From an uncultured Flavobacteriaceae bacterium (GTDB lineage: Bacteria; Bacteroidota; Bacteroidia; Flavobacteriales; Flavobacteriaceae), in contig CANKZQ010000001.1 in assembly GCA_947488345.1 (NCBI GenBank), forward strand, positions 62,001-126,000: a stretch of DNA of 64,000 nucleotides, in the 5' to 3' direction. Below are positions 44,975-54,268 of the stretch, piece by piece. How positions within the stretch are numbered: the first letter of the stretch is position 1; each line of letters starts with the position of its first letter. A program made the position numbers and the translations under genes. The notes under the pieces are model-generated. The model was not told the origin of the DNA. It made no database searches and saw only the letters and a program-made list of their open reading frames with translations.

Positions 44975-46384
44975 CTATACTTTCGTCTCTTTCCATTTTC
45001 CCTTTCTAAATAAGATAATGCCAACAACGGCGATCATTGCTTCTGCTAATACAATCGCCAGAAAGACACCTAACGGGCCAATTTCTAAGGTAACGGCTAA
45101 TAGGTATGCAAAAGGTAACTGGAATAACCAAAAACATACGAAGTTGATATAGGTTGGTGTTTTCGTATCTCCTGCTCCATTAAAAGATTGTATCACAACC
45201 ATTCCATAAGCATAAAAAACATAGCCAGCGGCTATCACTTGCAAACATAATGCTCCATACTTGATCACCTCGTCCTCTGGACTAAACCAGGCCAATATTT
45301 CTTTGGCGAAAATAAGATACACTAAAGAAACGACGACCATAAAAATGGCATTGTATTTTCCTGTGATCCACACTGATTTTTCGGCACGATCGGGTTTTCC
45401 TGCGCCCAAATTTTGTCCGACTAGAGTAGCGGCCGCGTTACTCATCCCCCAAGAAGGCATGAAGGTAAACATCATCACACGAATCGCAATCGTGTAACCC
45501 GCCAATACTTCACTGCCGAATTCAGACATAATTCTCATTAAAAACACCCAACTCGATGTTCCAATTAAAAACTGACCAATACCACCTAAAGATACTTTTA
45601 CAAGATTCAACATCACTGAACCACGAATCACCAAATCTTTAAAAGCGATCTTAATTTTACCCCATCCGTAAAAAAGGATCCCTAGTTGAAAAATTACCGC
45701 TGTACCCCTACCGATGGTCGTGGCAATGGCGGCACCCTCAACACCATATGCTGGCACGGGGCCAAATCCGAAAATAAAGATAGGGTCGAGTATAATATTA
45801 AGTCCGTTAGACAATACTAATGTCCACATGGCAATCGAAGCGTTACCGGCACCTCTAAAGATAGCATTAATCAAAAACAGTAACATAATTGACATATTAC
45901 CACCTAACAAAATTTGAGTATAACCGTAACCTTCAGCAATGAGGTCGGGTTCCGCTCCCATGAGTCCTAATATTTCTTTTGGATATAGTATTCCAATAAT
46001 ACTAACTATGAGTGATACTCCGACTCCCAATATAATCACTTGTACAGCGGCTTGATTTGCTCCTACCCTGTCTTTTTCGCCAACCCTCCGGGCCACAACA
46101 GCTGTAGCTGCCATGCTGAGACCAATGGCCACGGCATATACCAAGGTGATTACTGATTCTGTGAGGCCAATTGTCGCTACGGCATTGACGCTTACGCGGG
46201 ATACATAAATAATATCTACGAGGGCAAAAATAGATTCCATGAGCATTTCTAGAATCATAGGCACCGAAAGCATGAAAACAGCTTTACGGATGCTTCCAGT
46301 GGTGAAATCTTGCTCTTTACTGCTTAATGAGGCCTTAAAAGCGTTGAATAATTTACGTATTGAAAATGTATGTTGATGTGTCAT
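44975..46384 (-). CDS. MATE family efflux transporter
   Basis: A 469-residue protein with twelve hydrophobic segments in two halves, starting IRKAVFMLSVPMILEMLMESIFALVDIIYVSR (about residues 28-59), a pattern typical of MATE drug/cation antiporters, with VEGAAIATTIGRGTAVIF and RAEKSVWITGKYNA around the mid-loop. It exports cationic or other compounds across the inner membrane using ion gradients. No regulator is adjacent. Confidence 0.93.
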   Translation of the reverse strand: MTHQHTFSIRKLFNAFKASLSSKEQDFTTGSIRKAVFMLSVPMILEMLMESIFALVDIIYVSRVSVNAVATIGLTESVITLVYAVAIGLSMAATAVVARRVGEKDRVGANQAAVQVIILGVGVSLIVSIIGILYPKEILGLMGAEPDLIAEGYGYTQILLGGNMSIMLLFLINAIFRGAGNASIAMWTLVLSNGLNIILDPIFIFGFGPVPAYGVEGAAIATTIGRGTAVIFQLGILFYGWGKIKIAFKDLVIRGSVMLNLVKVSLGGIGQFLIGTSSWVFLMRIMSEFGSEVLAGYTIAIRVMMFTFMPSWGMSNAAATLVGQNLGAGKPDRAEKSVWITGKYNAIFMVVVSLVYLIFAKEILAWFSPEDEVIKYGALCLQVIAAGYVFYAYGMVVIQSFNGAGDTKTPTYINFVCFWLFQLPFAYLLAVTLEIGPLGVFLAIVLAEAMIAVVGIILFRKGKWKETKV

Positions 46385-46608
46385 GATTGTTGTATATAAA
46401 ATAGAAAATTGAAATAGCTAGCTATTTCTTAAAAGGAAGCCAGTTCGTAAACTAGCTTAAGTCGTGAAGTCTTGCTTATACAATCATAAGACTGCAAATA
46501 TATAAAAATAAATTTTAGATGGAAATTCGAAAAAAATAATACCTTTGTCATATCCCACCTTTCTTGAGTATCACTTCCTCTCTTTTAAGAATTAATAATA
46601 TACAATCA

Positions 46609-47391
46609 ATGAAAAATAGTATTTTGGGACTTATAGTGCTCTTTACGAGTTATCACTATGCTCAAGTTCCTAAAAAAGCTGAAACTGTTTCAGTAAACAA
46701 TAAAAACATGTACTACGAAGTATATGGCGAAGGCAAACCACTTATCTTTTTACATGGCTATAGTTTATCATCCAAATCATGGAAACCATATGTTTCTGAT
46801 TTTTATAATGATTATGAAGTCTATTTAATCGACTTAACCGGTCATGGAAAATCTGATACATTTACCAAAGATTTATCTATTGCCGCGGTAGCAAAAGACA
46901 TACACGCCTTACTTAAGCATTTAAATTTAAACCAGATACAAGCAATTGGATTTAGTTTCGGAGGTGATGTACTCTACCAATTAGCGTTACAACAACCTAA
47001 GTTAATCAAATCGATGATCACTATTGGTGCTGTTGGCACATGGACTGTTCATGACTTTCCGGAATATCAAAAAGCTTTCACTTTTAAAAATCGAGCAAAT
47101 TTTCCTTGGTTAAAAGACCATAGAAATGATGAACAAGTTAAGGCTATCATGTCTCAATTTAAGAATTATACCGTCAAGATTAGCACTGAAGAATTAAGAA
47201 CTATATCTCCAGAAGTGCTCATTATGATCGGTGACGATGATGAAGGAATGGATTTTAGCGAAGTAGCACGAGTGAAAAAAAATCTGCCAAAATCAGATCT
47301 TTGGGTATTACCAAATATTGCTCATGGGGCACATGAAGGAAAAACCAAGTCAGAATTCATCACAAAGGCAAGATCTTTTCTCAAAAAATAA
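46609..47391 (+). CDS. Secreted alpha/beta hydrolase
   Basis: About 260 residues. The start at 46609, MKNSILGLIVLFTSYHYAQ, gives a signal peptide; a TTG-started frame 15 codons longer is less likely. The hydrolase motifs are LIFLHGYSLSSKSW (oxyanion), GFSFGGDVLYQL (nucleophile serine), LIMIGDDDEGMD (acid) and NIAHGAHEG (histidine). It acts in the periplasm; substrate unknown. Confidence 0.88.
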   Translation: MKNSILGLIVLFTSYHYAQVPKKAETVSVNNKNMYYEVYGEGKPLIFLHGYSLSSKSWKPYVSDFYNDYEVYLIDLTGHGKSDTFTKDLSIAAVAKDIHALLKHLNLNQIQAIGFSFGGDVLYQLALQQPKLIKSMITIGAVGTWTVHDFPEYQKAFTFKNRANFPWLKDHRNDEQVKAIMSQFKNYTVKISTEELRTISPEVLIMIGDDDEGMDFSEVARVKKNLPKSDLWVLPNIAHGAHEGKTKSEFITKARSFLKK

Positions 47392-47467
47392 CTAATTATG
47401 CGAAGGCTACTTTCTTCAACCATAAAAATATCCGAACTTAGCAGCTACAACATAAGCGATACTAACT

Positions 47468-47815
47468 ATGAGTTCTTCCAACAATCACATTGATTATATA
47501 GAGTTTAAAGCACATGACCTTGAAAAAACAAAAATCTTTTACAGCGGTGTTTTTGGGTGGACATTTACCGATTATGGTTCAGACTATATCGCCTTTGCGG
47601 ATAGCGGTATCGCCGGAGGGTTTGAGCGAACCGATGTTCCCATAATAAATGGAGTACTTGTGGTATTATCGCATACCGATTTAGAAAATTGTATTCAAAA
47701 AATTAAAACTGCTGGCGGACATATTACAGTTCCAGTTTTCTCGTTTCCAGGTGGGAAGCGCTTTCATTTTACAGATCCTTCTGGTAATGAATTGGCGGTT
47801 TGGTCGGAAGACTGA
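47468..47815 (+). CDS. VOC family (glyoxalase/bleomycin-resistance fold) protein
   Basis: A 115-residue one-domain protein with two babbab halves: IDYIEFKAHDLEKTKIFYSGVFGWTFTDYG and VLVVLSHTDLENCIQKIKTAGGHI, ending FTDPSGNELAVW with the metal-ligand glutamate. The pattern places it with glyoxalase-like proteins that bind or modify small molecules. Substrate unknown. It lies 76 bp behind the alpha/beta hydrolase. Confidence 0.88.
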   Translation: MSSSNNHIDYIEFKAHDLEKTKIFYSGVFGWTFTDYGSDYIAFADSGIAGGFERTDVPIINGVLVVLSHTDLENCIQKIKTAGGHITVPVFSFPGGKRFHFTDPSGNELAVWSED

Positions 47816-48119
47816 CCGAAACATCTACAGATACTTCGACAGATAGTCAATACTCAGGGTCATCTTTTCAACATCACAAAGAGAAAAGGGAAAACCCTCA
47901 GAAATTCATGGGAAAAATCCTTTAAAATTCAGGCAAATACCTCTTTCATAGCTTGTATAAACATTAGAACTTTGTCAGCATAAACTTACATGCCGCAACC
48001 ATCTAGCTATACTAATATGTGCGTTTAAGAAAGCGTGCTATTGGTTAATAAGTCGATTTAACTTATCGAAATCGATTCAATTATTTATTTAAAATTTTCT
48101 TCATTAAAAAAATTGTACT
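47816..48119. other. 304-bp intergenic region before the haloperoxidase
   Basis: No open frame of note. It contains a small inverted repeat ATAAGT-N7-ACTTAT (48048-48066) next to TCGAAATCGA, about 55 bp before the haloperoxidase start, which could be a regulator site, but no regulator gene is adjacent. No clear promoter or terminator is seen. Confidence 0.4.
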
Positions 48120-50054
48120 ATGAACAACTACAGAAAAAAAGAAGCGTGGCAAAAACGTAATGAAGCCAATCTCTTGGCTAATGAAAGACCTACCAAACGG
48201 CATAAGAGTAATGGCGACGAGCAGAAGTTTAGAAACGTCGATGGCGATGGGAAACCAAACTATATGGTCAGTTTCACGAAAGGATTACCTCATGACAAAG
48301 TAACTGGTTTAATAAAAGATCCTCAACACTTTCAATATTTCGTAAGAGGAATTGATAGTGGAGATCCGAGAGACTTTCGTGACACACCCCTAGGCCCTGA
48401 CGAGCATTGTGGGCCCACAAATCCTTCAGCGCCGAGCAGTTGGGAATCCCTCATTGCGCAAAAAGGAAAATTAGATGCTGATCCTTCTGACCCAGATAAT
48501 AAGGTAGGCCTGAGAGCATGGGAAAGTCAGAGTGCTGGTTTGATCTTTGAACTAGAAGGCCCTGATGCACAGGCAGTCACCATGCCCCCGCACCCAACAT
48601 TGGGCAGTGCCGAATTGACCGCTGAGATGGCCGAAGTATATGCGCAAGCATTATTACGTGATGTACCATTTAATGCATTGAGCGCTGGTATTCTTGATCA
48701 ACAGTATCTCGAAGACAAGTGTCAGCCTATACCTCAAAATGGTGTTGTAAATCAACCCGTTCTAGGCCAATTAAAAGCTAAGAAAAACGATGTTAAGGCC
48801 TATTTAAAAATTACAGAGGAACTTAAAAAACTCGATTGGTTTGCAACAAAAGATTTGAAATTAACACCTCAAGAAGAAATAAGAAGATGTAATAGACAAT
48901 GCCCGACACCATCAAATGCTTTTAGAGGTATTACCAAGGGCGATGATATTGGTCCTTATGTATCGCAGTTTCTTTTAATTGGTAATACCGGAATTGGTAA
49001 TGAAAATAGAACTAGTGATGATGGACAAATTTCTTTTGGTGCCATTTCAATAGATCAAAAAGTACGTGTAGCAGAAGAACGAAATTATATGACCAAATGG
49101 GAAGAATGGCTGGACGTTCAAAATGGTGCAAAGGTGGCGAATTTAGAAAGTTACAGCGAAGCACCTGCAGATTTCAGACGTTTTATTCATACACCGCGAG
49201 ATTTGGCAACTTATGTGCATTATGATGCCTTGTACGAAGCCTACTTAAATGCTTGCCTGATACTATTAGGTAACGGTGTTGGTTTTGACCCTGGTATTCC
49301 ATTTCAAGAAGATGATAAAAGAGACCACCAGCAAGGTTTTGCACATTTCGGTGGGCCCCATATTTTAACCTTGGTAACGGAGGTGGCCACAAGAGCTTTA
49401 AAAGCGGTTCGATTTCAGAAATATAATGTACATCGAAGATGTAGACCAGAAGTATTGGCCGCAAGAATTACGAAAGTTGACGAACTAAAAAATAGTGCCA
49501 GTGAGTTGTTAGATATGACCAATGCTATCGGTGTAGGAGCAGGTTCGATCCTCCACTCGATTGACCAAGCCAATGGAGATCTATTTCAGGCAATTCCAGG
49601 AACCATTGACAAAAATTATTTGCTGCCGATGGCATTTACCGAAGGTTCTCCGATGCATCCAGCATATGGTGCCGGACATGCCACTGTTGCGGGAGCATGT
49701 GTTACCGTGTTAAAGGCATTTTTTGACTGTAACAGTCTTTTTAAACCAAATGGTACTGACGCAAATCAGGCGTATGTCTCGGTTAATAATGGAAAAAAGT
49801 TAGAATTAGTTCCTGTGTTGGATCAATTAGGAAATTCAGTTGATCTAACGGTTGAAGGAGAATTAAATAAATTGGCATCCAACATTTCAATTGGACGAAA
49901 CTGGGCGGGAGTACATTATTTTACTGATTATTATGAGTCGATATTAATGGGTGAACAAATAGCCATTGGTATCTTAGAGGAACAAAAATTAATGTTTAAA
50001 GATAATTTTTCGATGACCATTCCATTATTTGGAGGTGAGACCATAAGAATCTAA
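48120..50054 (+). CDS. Vanadium-dependent haloperoxidase, algal bromoperoxidase type
   Basis: A 644-residue protein much longer than short bacterial vanadium iodoperoxidases and similar in layout to red-algal bromoperoxidases. The vanadate pocket is visible: FQKYNVHRRCRPEV (K432 region), SPMHPAYGAGHATVAGA (about residues 509-525, acid-base histidine in GHA) and GRNWAGVHYFTDYYES (about 590-605, vanadium-ligand histidine). Where many relatives have PSGH, this reads GAGH, so the usual vanadate-contacting serine is alanine. No signal peptide is seen, so it is cytosolic or uses another route. It oxidises halides with hydrogen peroxide, giving hypohalous acid. Halide preference cannot be told. Confidence 0.9.
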   Translation: MNNYRKKEAWQKRNEANLLANERPTKRHKSNGDEQKFRNVDGDGKPNYMVSFTKGLPHDKVTGLIKDPQHFQYFVRGIDSGDPRDFRDTPLGPDEHCGPTNPSAPSSWESLIAQKGKLDADPSDPDNKVGLRAWESQSAGLIFELEGPDAQAVTMPPHPTLGSAELTAEMAEVYAQALLRDVPFNALSAGILDQQYLEDKCQPIPQNGVVNQPVLGQLKAKKNDVKAYLKITEELKKLDWFATKDLKLTPQEEIRRCNRQCPTPSNAFRGITKGDDIGPYVSQFLLIGNTGIGNENRTSDDGQISFGAISIDQKVRVAEERNYMTKWEEWLDVQNGAKVANLESYSEAPADFRRFIHTPRDLATYVHYDALYEAYLNACLILLGNGVGFDPGIPFQEDDKRDHQQGFAHFGGPHILTLVTEVATRALKAVRFQKYNVHRRCRPEVLAARITKVDELKNSASELLDMTNAIGVGAGSILHSIDQANGDLFQAIPGTIDKNYLLPMAFTEGSPMHPAYGAGHATVAGACVTVLKAFFDCNSLFKPNGTDANQAYVSVNNGKKLELVPVLDQLGNSVDLTVEGELNKLASNISIGRNWAGVHYFTDYYESILMGEQIAIGILEEQKLMFKDNFSMTIPLFGGETIRI

Positions 50055-50077
50055 GATCACAAATATCAAGAATGTAC

Positions 50078-50119
50078 TGCGGGAAGCAGCCTTAAAAGGT
50101 TATTTCCCGCATTTTTTTT
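50078..50119 (+). terminator. Intrinsic terminator of the haloperoxidase gene
   Basis: Arms TGCGGGAA (50078-50085) and TTCCCGCA (50104-50111), then eight T. A GC-rich stem with a standard T run. Confidence 0.85.
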
Positions 50120-50127
50120 GGAATTAA

Positions 50128-50159
50128 TTTGCGTAACCAAATGATTACATATATATTTG
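50128..50159 (+). promoter_or_regulatory. Promoter of the ArsR-SRPBCC operon
   Basis: TTTG at 50128-50131 and TATATTTG at 50152-50159 with a 20 bp gap, a perfect Bacteroidota consensus. Two operator-like repeats overlap it. Confidence 0.75.
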
Positions 50160-50174
50160 TAACCAATCAGTTAC
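50133..50174. promoter_or_regulatory. Two operator-like repeats on the ArsR promoter
   Basis: GTAACCAAATGATTAC (50133-50148) and GTAACCAATCAGTTAC (50159-50174) start 26 bp apart. The second is an exact inverted repeat GTAAC-N6-GTTAC; the first has one arm mismatch. They sit between and just after the promoter boxes, the natural place for ArsR-type autorepression. Confidence 0.68.
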
Positions 50175-50180
50175 TTATTT

Positions 50181-50519
50181 ATGAGACGAGATGTTTTCCA
50201 AGCCATTGCCGATCCTGTACGAAGAGATATTATAGCGCTCTTAGCGGATACACCTTTAACGGTCAACAATATTGCTGAAAAATTTGATATCAGTCGCCCT
50301 GCGATTTCAAAACATCTCAAAATTCTCCAAGAATGCGATCTCATTGCGGTAGCACAAAACGGTCGAACACGTCTATGTATGATTCAACCACAAAATCTAT
50401 TACCGGCTTTTATGTGGATGGAGCAGTATAAAAAATTGTGGGAAGATCGTTTAGATGATTTTGGCAACTATTTGAATGAATTAAAAACAAAAACTATATC
50501 GAATGAACACAAAAAATGA
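50181..50519 (+). CDS. ArsR family transcriptional regulator
   Basis: A 112-residue winged-helix protein, starting MRRDVFQAIADPVRRDIIALLADTPLTVNNIAEKFDISRPAISKHLKILQECDLI (recognition helix about residues 37-48). It lacks the metal-binding CxC of classical ArsR/SmtB and belongs to the group that pairs with SRPBCC/AHSA1 proteins. The partner gene overlaps its 3' end by 17 bp. The doubled operator upstream suggests autoregulation; the signal is not metal on this evidence. Confidence 0.92.
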   Translation: MRRDVFQAIADPVRRDIIALLADTPLTVNNIAEKFDISRPAISKHLKILQECDLIAVAQNGRTRLCMIQPQNLLPAFMWMEQYKKLWEDRLDDFGNYLNELKTKTISNEHKK

Positions 50520-50958
50520 AACTAATCGCACGGTCACAATTGAAAGAATCTATGACGCTCCTCTTACATTAGTTTGGGATGCATGGACTAACCCTGAGCA
50601 TATCGCCAATTGGTGGGGACCAAAAGGTATGAATACTAGAATACTTGAACATAATTTTGAAGTTGGAGGTACCTGGAAATACGCCATGACAATGCCAGAC
50701 GGCAATGATTTTATTTCAGAGGGTACTTATATCGAAATTCTACCAAAAAATAAGATAGTGACCTCTGCTGATTTTAAGCCCATGACGCAAGGTGTAGAAT
50801 TACATATTTTACTGGAAGCAGCTGGTGATAAAACAAAATTTACCTTTAAAGTTATACACCCTACTGAAGCATACAAAATACAACAAGAAAAAATGGGTAT
50901 TTACAACGGCTGGGGCTCTACCTTTGATCGACTAGAAGCTTTCCTTTCTGAAGCATAA
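50503..50958 (+). CDS. SRPBCC/AHSA1 domain protein
   Basis: A 151-residue helix-grip protein. The family signature is seen as RTVTIERIYDAPLTLVWDAWTNPEHIANWWGPKGM (about residues 7-41) and the C-terminal helix GWGSTFDRLEAFLSE. Such proteins bind a hydrophobic small molecule and, in ArsR operons, often act as the effector or protective product. It overlaps the ArsR gene, so both are made together. Ligand unknown. Confidence 0.9.
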   Translation: MNTKNETNRTVTIERIYDAPLTLVWDAWTNPEHIANWWGPKGMNTRILEHNFEVGGTWKYAMTMPDGNDFISEGTYIEILPKNKIVTSADFKPMTQGVELHILLEAAGDKTKFTFKVIHPTEAYKIQQEKMGIYNGWGSTFDRLEAFLSEA

Positions 50959-50968
50959 AGAAAAGAAC

Positions 50969-51006
50969 AGACGTTGGTATTTTTAAATGACCAACGTCTA
51001 TTTTTT
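50969..51006. terminator. Bidirectional terminator, SRPBCC and ccsBA
   Basis: Arms AGACGTTGGT (50969-50978) and ACCAACGTCT (50990-50999), then a T run on the plus strand. The right arm enters the stop of the minus-strand CcsBA gene at 50998. Confidence 0.85.
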
Positions 51007-54000
51007 ATAGTATTTCTTGTGCTTCACAAACGCCAAGATTGAAATTACAATCCCAATACCTAACCATGCCCAAATCTGATACGGAATTGGTGCCGATTCT
51101 CCTGCTGCGTAGGAATGTAATCCTGAAAGTAAATGGTTTACTCCTAAATAAGTCATTAAAATAGAGGCGAACGCAAAGTAGCCCATAATATTAAAGGTAA
51201 GCCTTCCGCGTAAGCCTGGTATCAATCGTGCATGCAATATAAAAGCATAAATCATAATACTTACTAAGGCCCAAGTTTCTTTAGGATCCCAACCCCAATA
51301 ACGTCCCCAACTTTCATTGGCCCACATACCTCCTAAAAAGTTACCAATAGTCAACATAACCAAACCAACAGTCATCGTCATTTCACTAATAATGGTAATC
51401 TCTTTTATATTCAACTCTATTTTTTTCTTGTTCTTTTCATTCGTTAAGGCGACTAATAATAAGGCAATAAACCCTAACATCATACTCAGTACAAATGGCC
51501 CATAACTAGCTACAATAATTGAGACATGAATTAATACCCAATATGAATCTAACACAGGCACCAAATTCGCAATCGCAGGATCCATCCAATTCATGTGGGC
51601 AAACATCAAGATGATCGATACAACAAAAGCTGCTGCGGCTCTCACCAAGGGCGATTTTTTACCAAATGACAAGCCAAAAAACATTGTAGCCCATGCGATA
51701 TAAATCATTGATTCATAGCCATTACTCCAAGGTGCATGGCCAGAAATATACCAACGTATTCCGAGTCCAATGGTATGATAAATAAATAGTAAGAAAATGA
51801 TAAACGAGCATATTTTGACGAGCTTATTTATCAACTTCGAATCATTAAATATTTGTACGATCACAACGATTAATAAGAGCAAACTAGCAAATAAGTAATA
51901 CATGAAAAGACTCTTAAAAATATCGTATTTATTATAGAATATTTCGAGCTCTATCTTTCGTTTTTCAGGTAATACATCGCTTCCGTATCGTGCCTGAAAT
52001 TGATGTATTCCTTCTAATAGTTGATCAGATTGCTTATAATCTCCCGTTTTTATCGCTTCACCAAGTGTTTGCGTATAATACGGAATTACATTCCGTACGA
52101 AAGAAGAATCTGCTTTGTTGAAGCCCGCTGTTTGTAATTCAGCTCGTGAGACCCATTTATTATTTTCATCGCCATTGATAGGAAAGAATCTAAATATATC
52201 TCCCGAAATACCGCTATATAACAAACTAACTCTATTGGAAATATTTACAATACTTTCTTCAAATTTGTTTTTGATCACTTTTTTTGAAGCATTCTCTACT
52301 TCTTTTCCCAATTTATACTCACCACGTTGATTAAAAAAATCAGCCAAGCTAGCATACTTTTGATCTTTGGGAATACCAATCAAATCTCTCACTTTAGAAT
52401 TCGCAGCTTTCATATAGATAAACGGTACAGAAAACCAAACTCTCGGGTTAGTGACCATAGAAACGGCCACTTGATTTGCATCTAAGTCATTATACGTATC
52501 TTTTTTACTCAATTTACGGAGTAACTCAGAAGCATATGTATGCACTGGTTTCATCCGCCCTCCTGCATCTTGAATCACTAATTGACTAAAGCGTTCAGCA
52601 TGTTCAGAAGAAACTTTCGTAACATTTAAAATCGAATCAGCTTCTTTATAGGTCAAATGAGCATCTTGTGCAAAAGTAGTGGCACTTAGAAGTAATGCCA
52701 ACAACGTTAACGCCTCTTTCTTCTTCTTTATTTTGTCGAGCATTTTGTTCAAGTCAGCGAAGCGAGTTCCTTTTAAAAACAAGACAAATGTCATCGCAAA
52801 AAACAACAGCATATAACCTATATAGGTGATGGTTGTACCCAATACGTCATAATTCACCGAAAGCTGTGTTTCTTCTACTTCTCCCGATAAATCATAACTC
52901 GCTTGAAAAAAGCGAAAGCCCTTATGATCTAAAATATGATTCATAAAAATGCGAAAGTCAAAGGTATTATCAGTATCGATCACCGTCACTTCACTGGCAA
53001 ATGATTTTGGTTGGTTCGACCCTGGATAACGCTCTAATTGAAAATCTCGAAGCTTTAATGAAAAAGGAAGTTCTAACTGCTTCGATCCATAGCTCATTCT
53101 AAAATTAAGACCGTCCATCGAAAACACCTCTGGTGGATTGATGAGATAGCGTGTTCCCGATAAGGCTATTTTTTTGCTTTCATTTTCCGTGGTTACTTCG
53201 ACCTCTATAATATCTTCTGGATGTTCTTCTTTATCTCCAGACGTCATGACCAACTTTCCTTTCGTTGCAGGCTCAGGTACAACAAATTGCATATCATGCA
53301 TCGTATATAATGAACGTAAATTGAAAGCCTGTAAGGAGTCTTTTTTTACAGTTCCTTTAGCTTGTGTAGCCATTACCATAAAATCAGCATTCAAAGGCAT
53401 TTTTACAAATAATTGATCATTTTGTGTCAAAAAATTAACTGCGCCAGGAGTTTCTTTATCAAAAGCGACTAACTGATTATGAATATTTGCTACTTCGCCT
53501 TTTTGAATATAATGATCGTGTCTAGAACCTCCACCCGATTCTACAAAATGTAAATACTCAATACCATTTTCATCTTCTTGAAACTGCTCAAAGGCATTCG
53601 GTATATACTTCGCATATTTAATAGAAACCGGTTTTTCTCTAAAATCCGTTTCAATAGAAAAGTCGTTACCTCCTCGAATCAGATCTAAAAATTGAGCTGC
53701 ATAAGCAGTAAAACCACCTTTATCGGTCACTTCAGGAGCAAATAAATATCTTCTTTCTAAAGTCTTTTGATCTTTATTATCATCAATAACTACGTTGATA
53801 TAGGCCTTTTCGGAAAGCATCACATTCGAAACTTGTCCTTCTTCTATTGGCATATATCCTTCATAACTAATATAACGCGTAATCCCAGCTCCTAAGAGAA
53901 TAAAAACAAAAGACAAATGAAAAATAAGCACTGATAACTTTTCTTTTCTAAACAAGCGATATCGAAACATATTACCTGCAAAATTGATCAAGAATACAAT

Positions 54001-54162
54001 ATGAATAAGTTCAAACCACCAAGTGTTGTAAACCAATGCTTTCGAAGCCTGAGTACCATAATCATTCTCAATAAACGTGGCAATTCCCATGGATGCCGCA
54101 TATAGAATAAAAAGAACGCCTGTAAGTCGTGTGGAAAAGAGAAAATTAGCTAGTTTTTTCAT
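50998..54162 (-). CDS. Fused ResB/CcsA cytochrome c biogenesis protein (CcsBA)
   Basis: A 1054-residue inner-membrane protein. The N-terminal ResB-like half begins MKKLANFLFSTRLTGVLFILYAAS, with a large periplasmic loop to about residue 440. The C-terminal CcsA half carries the haem-handling WGRYWGWDPKETWALV (about residues 955-970), flanked by membrane helices. It exports haem and attaches it to apocytochromes c, which fits the cytochrome c at 41903-42322. The fusion is usual for Bacteroidota. No thiol-redox partner is next to it. Confidence 0.93.
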   Translation of the reverse strand: MKKLANFLFSTRLTGVLFILYAASMGIATFIENDYGTQASKALVYNTWWFELIHIVFLINFAGNMFRYRLFRKEKLSVLIFHLSFVFILLGAGITRYISYEGYMPIEEGQVSNVMLSEKAYINVVIDDNKDQKTLERRYLFAPEVTDKGGFTAYAAQFLDLIRGGNDFSIETDFREKPVSIKYAKYIPNAFEQFQEDENGIEYLHFVESGGGSRHDHYIQKGEVANIHNQLVAFDKETPGAVNFLTQNDQLFVKMPLNADFMVMATQAKGTVKKDSLQAFNLRSLYTMHDMQFVVPEPATKGKLVMTSGDKEEHPEDIIEVEVTTENESKKIALSGTRYLINPPEVFSMDGLNFRMSYGSKQLELPFSLKLRDFQLERYPGSNQPKSFASEVTVIDTDNTFDFRIFMNHILDHKGFRFFQASYDLSGEVEETQLSVNYDVLGTTITYIGYMLLFFAMTFVLFLKGTRFADLNKMLDKIKKKKEALTLLALLLSATTFAQDAHLTYKEADSILNVTKVSSEHAERFSQLVIQDAGGRMKPVHTYASELLRKLSKKDTYNDLDANQVAVSMVTNPRVWFSVPFIYMKAANSKVRDLIGIPKDQKYASLADFFNQRGEYKLGKEVENASKKVIKNKFEESIVNISNRVSLLYSGISGDIFRFFPINGDENNKWVSRAELQTAGFNKADSSFVRNVIPYYTQTLGEAIKTGDYKQSDQLLEGIHQFQARYGSDVLPEKRKIELEIFYNKYDIFKSLFMYYLFASLLLLIVVIVQIFNDSKLINKLVKICSFIIFLLFIYHTIGLGIRWYISGHAPWSNGYESMIYIAWATMFFGLSFGKKSPLVRAAAAFVVSIILMFAHMNWMDPAIANLVPVLDSYWVLIHVSIIVASYGPFVLSMMLGFIALLLVALTNEKNKKKIELNIKEITIISEMTMTVGLVMLTIGNFLGGMWANESWGRYWGWDPKETWALVSIMIYAFILHARLIPGLRGRLTFNIMGYFAFASILMTYLGVNHLLSGLHSYAAGESAPIPYQIWAWLGIGIVISILAFVKHKKYYKK

Positions 54163-54268
54163 CTAAAAAATAAAAAGAAATTTAACAGTACAAAGGTACT
54201 TAAAAAAAGCGCTTTATACCTTCAATTAACAGTTTTTTAATAACTAAAAATTGACGTAACTTCGCTTA

